Assembly (NCBI GenBank): GCA_030038195.1
Contig: JASHPJ010000071.1
Coordinates: forward strand, 16,503 to 80,502
Length of the DNA stretch: 64,000 nucleotides
Reading direction: 5' to 3'
DNA from: Acidobacteriaceae bacterium
GTDB lineage: Bacteria; Acidobacteriota; Terriglobia; Terriglobales; Acidobacteriaceae
Shown: piece by piece, positions 32,468 through 42,000 of the stretch
Position numbering within the stretch: position 1 is the first letter of the stretch
How the letters are laid out: each line of letters opens with the position of its first letter
Translations under genes and position numbers: made by a program
Notes under the pieces: model-generated
Databases searched by the model: none
Told to the model about the DNA's origin: nothing
Seen by the model: the letters and a program-made list of their open reading frames with translations, nothing else

Positions 32468-32487
32468 TTATCTTATTGAGTTGATAA
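32468..32487. promoter_or_regulatory. Candidate enhancer (activator) site upstream of the sigma-54 promoter
   Basis: An inverted repeat TTATC-N10-GATAA centred about 142 bp upstream of the promoter, within the usual 80-150 bp range for sigma-54 activator sites. The short arms make a chance occurrence possible; no second copy was identified. Confidence 0.3.
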
Positions 32488-32613
32488 GCACTCGCGCGCC
32501 GCGCGCTGTGTCATCCCCCGCTGCGGGAAAATCCGCCCACTTCCGCGCGAGACACAAGGCCGCATCTCTGCGGCAACGAAGCCCCGAAGCTCGGCAGAAT
32601 GAGGTTTTGGCTG

Positions 32614-35600
32614 TTATGCGCAGGCCGGCGCTTCTGCCGGTGCCGATTCAAGGCTCGCCAGGATGCGTTGTACTCTTTGTGCCATTTCTTCTACTGGCGG
32701 CATTCCGCCGCGCGCCGCGGTGTAGCGAGCCACCTGGTCCCCACGCCCTATGACGCGATACTTCTCGATCTCCGCGTCCAGCATTCCGAAATACGCCACA
32801 TAGGTTGGATCGGTAACGTGGAACACCTTCATGAGCGTGCACAGGAGCGCCTCTTTACCCACGGACTTGAGATGAGACCTTATCGCATGGCCAAGACAGA
32901 AGTACTTGGTCGGGCGAATGTGACGGCACAGCGAAAGGGCCGACTTGCGATATACCGCAAACCAGCCATCGATCGGCCCGTCGTGAAGTCCGAATTCCTC
33001 GCTGAAGGTCTGGTAGCAATCCATGGGAGGCCTGGCGCCGGTCGTGTACTCATCCTGCCAGACGTCAGCGGTCAGCATATCGACGTTTGGAAAGCGTTGA
33101 AACACGCTCTGCGCAGTCTCGGCAATGCGCGGTGAAACCGACACCACGTCGTCGTCGATCTGCGCGATCATTTTGAATCGCGCTTCAGCAAACAGGCGCG
33201 GGTACACTGTCATCCCGGCATTCTCGGGCGTGCGGCCAATGACCCGGATCTTGGCTCCTGCACTGCGCTTTTTCTCGAGAAATGCTTCGAACTCGCCATC
33301 CTTCACATTCAGCCATACGAGGATCTCGTATGGCGCGGTCGTCTTCGCGATCAGATCGGCGATCAAATGCTTTGCATACCTCGGCCGATAGCATGCTATG
33401 CAATACGAGATGCCCGGCTCCTCGCTCGGTGGAAGGAAATGCGGATACTTGGCCAGCCGGAAAAGAAAGGTATCGTCGTTCACGTGCTGCCAGCGAACGC
33501 CGTTCCGCATAAAACGCTCGATCATTCTCCAGTCCCACCCATATTCGGCGAACGGAAGTGTGCCGCCCAGGTATTTGTCGAAGAGCTCGCGCCGGAAAAG
33601 CGGCTGCCCGAGGTCGATGCGGCCGGGTCGGGGAATCGGCGATCGCAGAACAGACCTGCCGTCATACGCGCACGAGGAATAGACGAATCCAAGCCCGGGG
33701 TTGGCTTCCAGCATCGTAACCAGCTTGTTGAAGTGATTCGGCTTGTACCCATTATCGTCGGAGAGAAAGCAGATATATTTGCCGCGGGCCATCTCCAGTC
33801 CGCGTGCTGCCGGGGCAATTCCCCAGTTGTTCCTGCGCTTCTCAAGGCAGGCGAAGATCGGCTGCTTCCCGCCGTTGCTGGACTTCGCGATCGTATTCTT
33901 GATCTGCTCCAGCACCGGCTCGGGAGGCAGGTCCGCGACCACGATATGCTCGTAGTCCTGAAACTCAAGCGCCTTGACCGAGCGCAGGCATTGTTCGAGG
34001 CAGCCGACGCGGTCATACACTGTGGTGATGATGCTTACCGCAGGAGCGCCCTCGCCGGCGCGCGGAGATGTAACCACGGGCCTCGGCGGAAATCGCCGGA
34101 CTTGCCTGCCAATGGGGACCTTCACGTACACATTCCGGACCTTTGCCGAACCGCCCTTCGCTCCAAGGAAGCAATAGCCGCTCGCAAGAGTGCGGTCTGT
34201 TGCCCTGGCCACTTCCGCGCCCGAGCGCCGCACGACCACCGTTCCGTCCAGGTACGAGAAACTCAAGGGAATCCAGGTTTCCAAGGGCAGCGTGATCCTG
34301 GCCAGCACATGGTTGTGCCGCGCAAGATATGCGCGGCTTCCCGAACACATCAGGTGGTAGGAGTTGCTGCCCTGATCGTTGGCATTCTCAAGATGAATCT
34401 TGGCGATGAAGCGGCTCGCGCGTTCCAGTTGCAGTTCGAACTCCAGGATGATATCTTCGCGCTTCTCCCTTGAAACTAGGCCAACTTCCGATCCTGGACC
34501 GTCTTCGCCAGCATGGGCGAATAGGAGGCTGTCATCGGCCTGCGCCTTGAAAGCATCTCCGTGTTTCTCCCAATCCATCGCGATTTCAGGCGGCAGCTCC
34601 TCGCCCGCCCCTGTGGTAGAGCTCGCCTTCACAACGGCCTCTTCCACTTTCATGGCCGCGCCGGAACGAATCTCAACCCTATGCGGCTCGTTCTTCATCG
34701 CAGCGCGCAGCACCGGCCGTTCCTCCTGCTCGCCCAGCGTGGCTTCGAGAACTGTGCCAAGACGTTCGCCGTAAGTGTGACTCGCAAGACGCCGGATGCA
34801 CGCCTTTCGCACGCGCGCAAACAGCTCCTCATCCGCCAGAAAGCGCTCCACCTGCTGCTCCAGTTCTTCCAGCAACCGGAATGTGGGCAGCTCCGGGCAT
34901 AGAGTGTCGGCCTCTGCCCGATGTTCGGAGATCACCAGTGCGCCGCACTGCAGGGCTTCATAGACGCGCGGGTTTAGTGAGACGGCTTCGATCTTGGCTG
35001 CGTTGTAATGGTGAGTCTTGCGAAACACGTTGATGACGATGCGAGTTTGCTGGTAGAGGCGCGCTGTTTCAGATGCGGGAATATTCTTCGATGAGCAAAG
35101 TTGAAGCAGCGTGCGATCGCGCCACGGGCCGCCGATTAGGTAGGAAAGCAGATTCCGTTTCGCCAGGCGCAGAAGCGCCTCTTCGCGAGCCGCATTGAAT
35201 CCCCCGATGAATCCGACTGCATGTGGCCGCTGCTCGCCAGGGCGGTAGAAATGCGCGCCCGGATCGTAGCAGACGGGCAAATAATGCGCGTTGCGATGTC
35301 TCGCAAGTGTGCCGGGGTCGTTGATGAATGTTGTATCGAACTGCCGTGAGAACCGGCTCGTGTCGTCCACCTCATAGGGCTCGTCAAGCAGCCACACCGC
35401 CGATTTCCGGCCTTTGATCGTCGCGCCATGCCTCGCGCTGAACTTTCTGCCGTGCACGGCAAACACGAGATCCGGAGCAAACTCCTCGATCTCCTTTTCG
35501 AGCTGCGGCTTGTCCCACAACGCGCCCTTCCACGCGAGGCCGAGCTGGTTGGCCGCGTGCGCCAGTCCATCGCTGAAGACACTGCCGCAGCTCAGAAACT

Positions 35601-36300
35601 GGTAATTGACAAAAAATACCTTGCGCCCGCGAAACTTTCCTTCGCCCGCTGCCGGCCGCAGAAACTCCTCCTGCGTGATCTTCGGAAATGCCGTCAGAAG
35701 ACTCTCGGGGCTTAAATTGAAGACCTCGATTCCCATGCGCCGGCAGCTTTCATAAAGGCGCAGGTATTCGCGATCAATCTGGCTGACCTCTGCGGAGAGC
35801 ACGTGGCGGCCCGTGCTGGCAAAGAAGTGATTGGGAGTGAAGTCGACCCCAATCACACCGATGCGGCGCGCCCCCATGTGAATCGCAAGACAGAGCGCGG
35901 GGTATGGCGAGTTGCGCGTGAAGGGGAGAACGTCAGGATTCGCAAAATCCGTGCCGGCTCTTTGTCCAAGCCGGAATCGCACCACGTTCGGGTGTTTGGT
36001 GCCAAGATCGAGCTGCGTGAAGATCACCCTCGCCCGGCTCTTTTCGACGTAAGCAAACCTTCCCGCGCTGAATTGCGTTCGCGGATTGACCACGACCAAG
36101 TAGTCGGGGTCAAACAACCGACCCACATCATTCACACCGATCGTGATCGTCCGCTCCGGCGCAATCACCTGTGCCAGCGACGACCCGCATCCGCACACCA
36201 GGATCGTCTCACCGCTGTGAAAGCCCTTAAATGCCCGCAGACTTCGCGGAATTCCCGCATCCCCGTTCCCTGGCAGGCCGCTTGGCATCACTGCATGCAT
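32614..36300 (-). CDS. Giant multi-domain glycosyltransferase next to the eCIS
   Basis: 1228 residues with at least four domains. About 25-215: a Rossmann-like part (ILVCGCGSSLAQV, TITIGVNDV, ARRIGVIGVDFT) reminiscent of the MptE/DUF115 group found in glycan loci. About 225-515: a CgeB/GT4-like glycosyltransferase (FFVNYQFLSCGSVFSDGL; VGFIGGFNAAREEALL; NPRVYEALQCGALVISE). About 580-735: a LamG/concanavalin-like beta sandwich (IILEFELQL; ITLPLETWIPLSFSYLDG). About 755-950: a GT2 domain (VSIITTVYDRVGCLEQCLRS; FLSDDNGYKPNHF). About 970-1190: a second GT2-like domain with QIDDDVVS. It has no membrane segment. It lies 12 bp after the sigma-54 activator gene and upstream of the eCIS on the same strand. 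It may glycosylate a particle or envelope component; that link is inferred from position. Confidence 0.75.
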   Translation of the reverse strand: MHAVMPSGLPGNGDAGIPRSLRAFKGFHSGETILVCGCGSSLAQVIAPERTITIGVNDVGRLFDPDYLVVVNPRTQFSAGRFAYVEKSRARVIFTQLDLGTKHPNVVRFRLGQRAGTDFANPDVLPFTRNSPYPALCLAIHMGARRIGVIGVDFTPNHFFASTGRHVLSAEVSQIDREYLRLYESCRRMGIEVFNLSPESLLTAFPKITQEEFLRPAAGEGKFRGRKVFFVNYQFLSCGSVFSDGLAHAANQLGLAWKGALWDKPQLEKEIEEFAPDLVFAVHGRKFSARHGATIKGRKSAVWLLDEPYEVDDTSRFSRQFDTTFINDPGTLARHRNAHYLPVCYDPGAHFYRPGEQRPHAVGFIGGFNAAREEALLRLAKRNLLSYLIGGPWRDRTLLQLCSSKNIPASETARLYQQTRIVINVFRKTHHYNAAKIEAVSLNPRVYEALQCGALVISEHRAEADTLCPELPTFRLLEELEQQVERFLADEELFARVRKACIRRLASHTYGERLGTVLEATLGEQEERPVLRAAMKNEPHRVEIRSGAAMKVEEAVVKASSTTGAGEELPPEIAMDWEKHGDAFKAQADDSLLFAHAGEDGPGSEVGLVSREKREDIILEFELQLERASRFIAKIHLENANDQGSNSYHLMCSGSRAYLARHNHVLARITLPLETWIPLSFSYLDGTVVVRRSGAEVARATDRTLASGYCFLGAKGGSAKVRNVYVKVPIGRQVRRFPPRPVVTSPRAGEGAPAVSIITTVYDRVGCLEQCLRSVKALEFQDYEHIVVADLPPEPVLEQIKNTIAKSSNGGKQPIFACLEKRRNNWGIAPAARGLEMARGKYICFLSDDNGYKPNHFNKLVTMLEANPGLGFVYSSCAYDGRSVLRSPIPRPGRIDLGQPLFRRELFDKYLGGTLPFAEYGWDWRMIERFMRNGVRWQHVNDDTFLFRLAKYPHFLPPSEEPGISYCIACYRPRYAKHLIADLIAKTTAPYEILVWLNVKDGEFEAFLEKKRSAGAKIRVIGRTPENAGMTVYPRLFAEARFKMIAQIDDDVVSVSPRIAETAQSVFQRFPNVDMLTADVWQDEYTTGARPPMDCYQTFSEEFGLHDGPIDGWFAVYRKSALSLCRHIRPTKYFCLGHAIRSHLKSVGKEALLCTLMKVFHVTDPTYVAYFGMLDAEIEKYRVIGRGDQVARYTAARGGMPPVEEMAQRVQRILASLESAPAEAPACA

Positions 36301-36312
36301 CTCCCGATAAGG

Positions 36313-37404
36313 CTACGGCTCTATGTATTCGCCATCGATAAACGGCATGGCAATCGCGCGATTCTGCGTATTGGTGGCGTCACTCTCATTCCAATGGATC
36401 GCTGAGGCGCGTACTTCCGCCACTTCGGTGTCGAGCTGGTACTTTTTCAGCAGCCGGCCCAGGTCACGGCGGTCCTTTCCCGCGGCGCGTGCCGCATGGC
36501 TGACGTTTCCCCTGTGCTCCAGCATCAGCCGGCCCAGGTATTCGCGCTCGAAAGCCTCCACGGCTTCCTGTTTGGCAGCCTTGAACGATTGTGGAACACG
36601 CACTTTGTCTTTCGCGGAATCCGGCAGCGTCAATCCGATGTCCTCCAGCTCGATGGTTCCGTTATGGTTCAGGTAGATTCCACGGATGATCGTGTTCTCG
36701 AGCTCCCGGATGTTGCCTGGCCATTCGTAGGACTCAAGCGCCGATTGAACTACAGGCGACAGCTTCATCGCTATACCCTTCGTCGGCGCATGCTTTCTGA
36801 GAAAATGCTCTGCCAGCGGAAGGATGTCATTCTTGCGCTCTCTCAGCGGCGGTAGGAATACGGTGAACACGCACAGCCGGTAGTACAGGTCTTCTCGGAA
36901 ACCGCCCGATTGCACCAGTGGGCGCATGGCCCGATTGGAAGCGGCGATAAAGCGCACGTTGGATTCTCGCTCGGCTGTCGATCCCAGGCATCGGAACTTC
37001 TTGTCCTGAAGCACGCGCAGCAGGTTCACCTGCGCCTTCATCGTCAGGCTATCCACTTCATCCAGAAACAACGTGCCTCGGTTGGCCTGTGCGATCAGCC
37101 CATCTCTACGCGCATGAGCACCGGTAAAAGCGCCCCGTTCGTGTCCGAAAAACTCTGACTCGAGAAGTCCGTCGGGAAGGGAACCGCAATTCACCGCCAT
37201 GAATGCAAAGGGAGCGCGCTCACTCAGATAATGAATCGCGCGGGCCACAAGTTCTTTCCCTGTTCCCGACTCGCCGCAGATAAGCACCCCTGCGTCACTC
37301 CGGGCAATGGCGGGAAGTTTCTCAACGGCCCGCAAAAGCGCTCGGGATTGACCGACGATTCCGGCTTCGATCTGGAAGTCCTCTGGACGGCGTTCGCGAC
37401 TCAT
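36313..37404 (-). CDS. Sigma-54-dependent enhancer-binding protein (PspF-like, no sensor domain)
   Basis: 363 residues. An AAA+ sigma-54 interaction domain runs from about 14 to 245: Walker A GESGTGKE (44-51), the GAFTGA loop (91-96) that contacts sigma-54, and Walker B TLFLDEVDS (111-119). A Fis-like helix-turn-helix follows (NVSHAARAAGKDRRDLGRLL, about 300-320), then a C-terminal tail of about 40 residues. There is no receiver, GAF or PAS domain in front, so control must come from a partner, expression level or the C-terminal tail. The start is ATG 37404 with GGGAGAG upstream; an in-frame start at 37521 adds residues unlike the family. Its likely target is the sigma-54 promoter of the eCIS operon. 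Confidence 0.9.
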   Translation of the reverse strand: MSRERRPEDFQIEAGIVGQSRALLRAVEKLPAIARSDAGVLICGESGTGKELVARAIHYLSERAPFAFMAVNCGSLPDGLLESEFFGHERGAFTGAHARRDGLIAQANRGTLFLDEVDSLTMKAQVNLLRVLQDKKFRCLGSTAERESNVRFIAASNRAMRPLVQSGGFREDLYYRLCVFTVFLPPLRERKNDILPLAEHFLRKHAPTKGIAMKLSPVVQSALESYEWPGNIRELENTIIRGIYLNHNGTIELEDIGLTLPDSAKDKVRVPQSFKAAKQEAVEAFEREYLGRLMLEHRGNVSHAARAAGKDRRDLGRLLKKYQLDTEVAEVRASAIHWNESDATNTQNRAIAMPFIDGEYIEP

Positions 37405-37686
37405 TCTCTTCTCTCCCGCGAGGTGGCTGCCCGTTGCGGATGTTCCCGTTGCATATCTATATAAAGTGATGCAGGTGGAATTTTTGTTACACGCGATTTT
37501 TTCCAATCTCCCTTTGAGCAAAAATCCCCCTTGCCAGTCTCAATGCCTGGATTGGGCCGGTTGGGGACTTGCGAACTTTTGAACGTTTCCTCTTGAAAAC
37601 GACGGCGCCCCTCGGCCCCCAATGCGCAGCCTGGAGCAGAAGCAGAGAGGATGTCCCTTGTTGCCATTGCACCCTGGTCGAAGCGG

Positions 37687-38040
37687 CTATTCAGACCGGG
37701 GCAGCCTTGAAAAGCCTTGAGAGACCTTGAAAAGCACACACCCTCTCCGGCTTTGCCGTAATGCGACTGCGCCCTGTTCGATGTCTTTTCGTGGGCCCCA
37801 ATATTCGTGTTTGTCAGCCCGGATTTTGACCAAGGAGTCGGCTTTCAATCCAACGATTGAAGCGAGAAGAATAAATTGACCAAGTTCAGTGTTGTCGTGA
37901 ATGAGTAATACCGGTTTATTCAGTAAGTGGGCGAGTGCGCCGTCGTACACACGACTGTATGTACCTGGGGAAACACTCTTCGATCGGGAAAAGGAGTCAA
38001 TTGCCGGTATCTTCCGGCAGAATGTCAGCTTCGTGAAGTG
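37687..38040 (-). pseudogene. Fragment of an unrecognised gene
   Basis: An open frame from a stop at 38041-38043 down to a TAG at 37687. It reads as coherent protein over about 85 residues (SPGTYSRVYDGALAHLL; KPVLLIHDNTELGQFILLAS; KADSLVKIRADKHEYWG) but has no good start near its beginning; a GTG at 37950 falls inside the protein-like part. The end degenerates into low-complexity residues. I read it as the C-terminal remnant of a decayed gene. The family is not recognised. Confidence 0.35.
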
Positions 38041-38166
38041 TCACGTAGGCACGAGGAGTTGTCAAGAAGAAAAATGCTTTTGCCGAATCTTAACTTTTGA
38101 GGTACTTGGTTTGTTTATATATGTGTTAATAACTGATATACAAAGGATATCCCGGCCCTGTCAGAG

Positions 38167-38186
38167 TGGCAAGCAGGAGCTTGCCA
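38167..38186. repeat. Perfect 8-bp hairpin in the leader of the sigma/CHAT operon
   Basis: TGGCAAGC, four-base loop, GCTTGCCA. It lies about 260 bp upstream of the ECF sigma start. No T-run follows, so a terminator is unlikely. It could be an operator or an RNA structure. Confidence 0.4.
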
Positions 38187-38339
38187 GGTAAGGAACCTCT
38201 GCACAAGCCTGGAATCCGCGGCCAGGCCGCTTCTCAATCTGCGGTGGCACAGCTCCCGGGTTTTGAATCAGCCGGTGTCCCAATGCACTTGCTGACAGGC
38301 TGAGGCAGATAAGGTTTTTTCGGCAGGCATCCCAGGGGC

Positions 38340-38360
38340 AGCCGGCCAACTGTGCCGGCT
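38340..38360. repeat. Perfect 7-bp hairpin upstream of the ECF sigma gene
   Basis: AGCCGGC, seven-base loop, GCCGGCT, ending 85 bp before the sigma start codon. It would lie in the 5' leader if transcription starts in the AT-rich block upstream. Regulatory role unproven. Confidence 0.35.
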
Positions 38361-38445
38361 CATCGAGAAAATGTTCATGCAAAAACACCGATCAACCGTA
38401 AAATGATCATGACTCATCGCCCCCTTCAAACAGGAAAATGCCCTC

Positions 38446-39090
38446 ATGACTGCGGCAGAGATAGTGCGCGAGTGTCTTGACTCGAACGCAGAGGCAGCCT
38501 GGACCCTGTTCGTCGCGCGTTTTCAGCCGCTCATTGCAGCCAGCGTGGCCCGCGTAGTGCGCCGGTATCAGGTGCCTGCCGCGGCGCTGGTCGATGATCT
38601 CACCCAGGAGACATATCTGCGCCTGTGCAAGGACAACTGCCGGGCGCTGCGCAACTTCAACGCCCGCCACGACGAAGCCATCTTCGGCTACATCAAGGTG
38701 ATTGCAACCACGGTGACGCTGGACCATTTCCGCGCACGCTCGGCACAAAAGCGGAAAAACGAAATCAGCGAACCCGAAGCGCCCGTTGAGGCGGCCGTCT
38801 CGCCCTCGGGAATCGAAAAGAGCGCACTCTTTCAGCAGATTGATTCACGGCTGGCAGCCACCGAGAGCGAGCGGGACCGCGCCATTTTCTGGCTGTATTA
38901 CAGACAGGGGTACACAACAAAAGACATTGCGGCGATTCGCGATCTTGGTCTCTCGGAAAAAGGCGTAGAGAGCTGCATTTACCGGTTAACTCAATCGCTG
39001 CGCGAGACGATTGCGTGCAGTGCCGCCAGGCAGCCCGGAGCGAGGGAAAAAGGAAAATCCCTGCCCGGCACGTTAGGAGTAACAACATGA
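38446..39090 (+). CDS. ECF-type sigma factor (sigma-70 family) partnered with the CHAT protein
   Basis: 214 residues. Region 2 is visible as AAALVDDLTQETYLRLCKDN (about 45-64) and DEAIFGYIKVIATTVTLDHF (about 76-95). Region 4 follows as RAIFWLYYRQGYTTKDIAA with IRDLGLSEKGVESCIYRLTQ (about 145-184). It lacks the long regions of housekeeping sigma factors. The stop overlaps the ATG of the CHAT gene (ATGA). It would direct transcription of an unknown regulon, held in check by the membrane protein encoded next. Confidence 0.85.
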   Translation: MTAAEIVRECLDSNAEAAWTLFVARFQPLIAASVARVVRRYQVPAAALVDDLTQETYLRLCKDNCRALRNFNARHDEAIFGYIKVIATTVTLDHFRARSAQKRKNEISEPEAPVEAAVSPSGIEKSALFQQIDSRLAATESERDRAIFWLYYRQGYTTKDIAAIRDLGLSEKGVESCIYRLTQSLRETIACSAARQPGAREKGKSLPGTLGVTT

Positions 39091-42000
39091 GGAGTCTGGA
39101 CGACCACTTGAGCCCTGAGGAGCTTACCAGACTTCCAGAAGACCTGGAGCTGCTGGAGCGCGAAGGAGCGGATCAGCCACTGCTGAGGCACTTGAAGGAG
39201 TGTCGCGCGTGCGCCGAACTGGCGCAGGCCCACGGCAAGCTGCGCGAACTCGGACTGCGGGCCAGCGCCGAGGAGGGGTCGTGTCCAGCGGGCGAGGTAT
39301 GGCTTGAGCTGGCAGAAGGGCTATGCCCGGAGCATGCCGAACAGTTGCTGCGGCATGCGTCAAAATGCAGCGCATGCGCGCAGCTATTGAAAGAGGCGAC
39401 GGAGTTGATGCAACCTCACGAGCTAGAAGAGCCACTGCCGGGCCTGCAAAGCTCTACGCAAGCCTGGCGGGTGGAAGTTGCGTCAAAGCTGGCGGCGCAA
39501 AATGACCGCCCCGCGGGAGACCGGCAGCGCGGCGGAATGTTGCGCTGGTTCAAGAGCAGCAAGCCGTGGGCGATTCCGTCGCTGGCCATGGTCTCGTGTG
39601 TGCTGATAGCGGTGGCAGGGTTCCTGGTCTGGCACAGCCAGAATCCAAGCGAGTCGCGGTTGCTGGCTCTCTCGTATAACCAGCAGCGGCGGATCCCGCT
39701 GAGGATTCCCGGCGCTGATCCGGTTCCGATGGTCTCAGAAACGCGGGGAAGCTCCGGCCTGGCCGATCCTGTTCCACTGCTTGAGCTGAAAGCGCGTGCC
39801 GAAGTGCACCTGAACAAGTCTCCCAACGACCCGTATTGGAACCAGGTGCTCGGTGAAGCGTATCTCCTGGAGCCGGATGGAAGCACCGCGTTCCGCTACA
39901 TCGAGAAAGCATTCAATGCGGATGCCGCTCTGCCGAACATTCTTGCCGACCGTGCGGCAGCCAGATTCGAGATGGCCGAACAGTCCGAAGAGATCGAAAA
40001 CGAGAGCGGAAAACCGCAGGAGGTCCGTGAGCTGTACGGTGAAGCAATCGACTTCTATGCGCAGGCATTGAAAGCCCGGCCCGGCGACCCTGCGCTGCTC
40101 TATTACAACCGCGCTCTCTGCTATGAGCAAATCAGCGCGTATGAGAATGCTCTTGAAGACCTGCATTCTGCACTGGGCCAGGAGAAGTCACCCCGGTGGC
40201 GGGCGGCGATACAAGCAGAAATCGCGCGGCTCACGGGCAGGTCGTCGGTTGGGGTGAATGGGAGTGCGGCTGCGACCGGGGTCCAGGCCCAGCCCGTTGC
40301 CAACTACGAAGACCAGTTGTCTGAAGCGACCGGGGAGCTGCTGCCGCTCTGGAGCAGCGACCCGTCGGCGCGCGAGCGAGTCGCCCGGATTACACGCGAT
40401 GGCCCTGAGCACCATGACCGCTGGCTTGAGGATTGGGTGGCCGCCGGCCACACCGGCGCAAGCGAAAACGGAGACCGCCAGCTTGCTGCGGCGGTGCGCG
40501 ACGCTTCGGCCGGCGACGAGGAGTCGTCGCTGCGAGAAAGCCGGGGTGCGCTGGCTGCCTACCGCGTAACGGGCAATGCCCCAGGGCGCGTTCGCGCGGA
40601 ACTCGCCGAGACTTACGCCATGCAGCGACTGGGACAAGCGAAGGAGTGCCTGGCCGAAGCGCAGACATTGGAACGCGAGCCGCGCATTCGCGATTACTCG
40701 TGGGTATACACCCAGCTCACGCTTGAAGAAGCCATCTGCAGGTTTCTAAGCGGAGACTATGATTCGGCCCGGCGCGATTACGACAAGGCTCTACTCGCGA
40801 GCGTTCACTCAAAACTGGATTGGCTGCATCTGCGCGCCATGGCCGGTCAGGCAGAGATCCTGGACTTTCGCGGCTCGCCGCGGGGCGCCTGGGAGATTGA
40901 CTCGGAGGCTTTGCGTTTGTGCACGCAACTGCAGTGTCCCCCGATCAGGAAGTATGCGTTCCTTTATGACATGGTGAACTCGGCCGAGGAATTGCATTTG
41001 AAGTACACCGCGTTGGAGCTGATGCGCGCCGGTGTGGACGTGGCCAGGGCTTCAGGAGACGCCACCACCTACGCGTATGCGCTGGAGAACCTTGCAATTC
41101 TTGCCGGACGCGCCGGAGACTACACGGCATCCAACCAGGCGTTTGCCGAGGCGCTGAAGGTTACGAGCTCGGGAACACCGATCCGCTCGGTGGCGATCTA
41201 TCGCGCCGAGTGGCAAACGGACCGCGCCGAGATCCTGCTGCGCCATGGTGCGGCGCAAGCGGCCCTTGAGCTGCTGCGTCGCGATCAGGCGGCGTTGCTC
41301 GCGAGCGATTATCATCATGGCCGCCTGCACTTTTTCTCAGACATGGCGTTGGCCTGCCTGGCCATCGGCGACATTGGTGGCGCGCGCTCGAACGCCGTGG
41401 CCGCTGTCGGTGAAGTGGACAGTACGCTGCGCACGCTCCACTCAATCAACGAGAAGGAACAGTGGCAGCGGCAGAATGCCCCGGAGTACATGCAGTTAGT
41501 AAAGGTCTATCTGGGGCTCAATGACAGCCAGAAAGCCTTTGAGGTCTGGGAGAACTACCGCGCCCTCGCATATGAAACAACAGGTACGTCCGGCAACAGG
41601 GCCTGGCCTCAGGCACCGTCGTCGCTTAACGACGGGAAGAGCGTGCCCGAGCAGACCGTGCTGGTTCTGGCCGAAATTGACGACGGTTATGTGGGATGGG
41701 TCGTTGCCTCCCGCTCGTTGCGCGTTCTGCAAACGGAGGCGCTGGGCCACAGCGATCAGATACACCCGATGGTTGCATCCTTCTATCGTATGTGCTCCGA
41801 TCCTGATGCACCGCTAAGCGATATACGAACCTTGGGCGCGCGACTCTACACTGCGTTGTTCAAGCCATTCGGCGTGCGCATGACATCGGGCGGCCAGCTT
41901 TGGCTCGACGTGGATTCGTCACTTGCATACTTGCCGGTGGCGGCACTCACAACCGGCGGCAAGTGGCTGGCTGAAGCAAGCACAGTAAAAATTCTGCCTG

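Larger units (their letters stand above)
32301..32613. other. Intergenic control region of the eCIS operon
   Basis: 313 bp without a gene, between the glycosyltransferase stop and the first eCIS gene. It contains a sigma-54-type promoter (32328-32343), an inverted repeat TTATC-N10-GATAA (32468-32487) about 130 bp upstream of it, and a GC-rich hairpin with five-base G/C arms (about 32417-32432). Confidence 0.6.
37405..38445. other. Long, AT-richer intergenic region with a gene remnant and hairpins
   Basis: About 1 kb between the divergent sigma-54 activator and ECF sigma genes. It holds a truncated reading frame (37687-38040, minus), an AT-rich block (about 38090-38150) that could carry the promoter of the downstream operon, and two perfect inverted repeats (38167-38186, 38340-38360). 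GC content is visibly lower than in flanking genes, which suggests a junction or degraded insert. Confidence 0.5.

Noticed and set aside
38167..38186. Sigma-54 promoter at the TGGCAAGC hairpin
   Set aside because: The GC of the -12 element is not at the required distance from the GG of -24.
38192..38197. GGAACC as an ECF -35 element for autoregulation
   Set aside because: No matching -10 at a usual distance; six bases alone are too weak.
38161..38388. 75-residue minus-strand frame upstream of the sigma gene
   Set aside because: It spans both perfect hairpins, has no ribosome site and no protein-like pattern.
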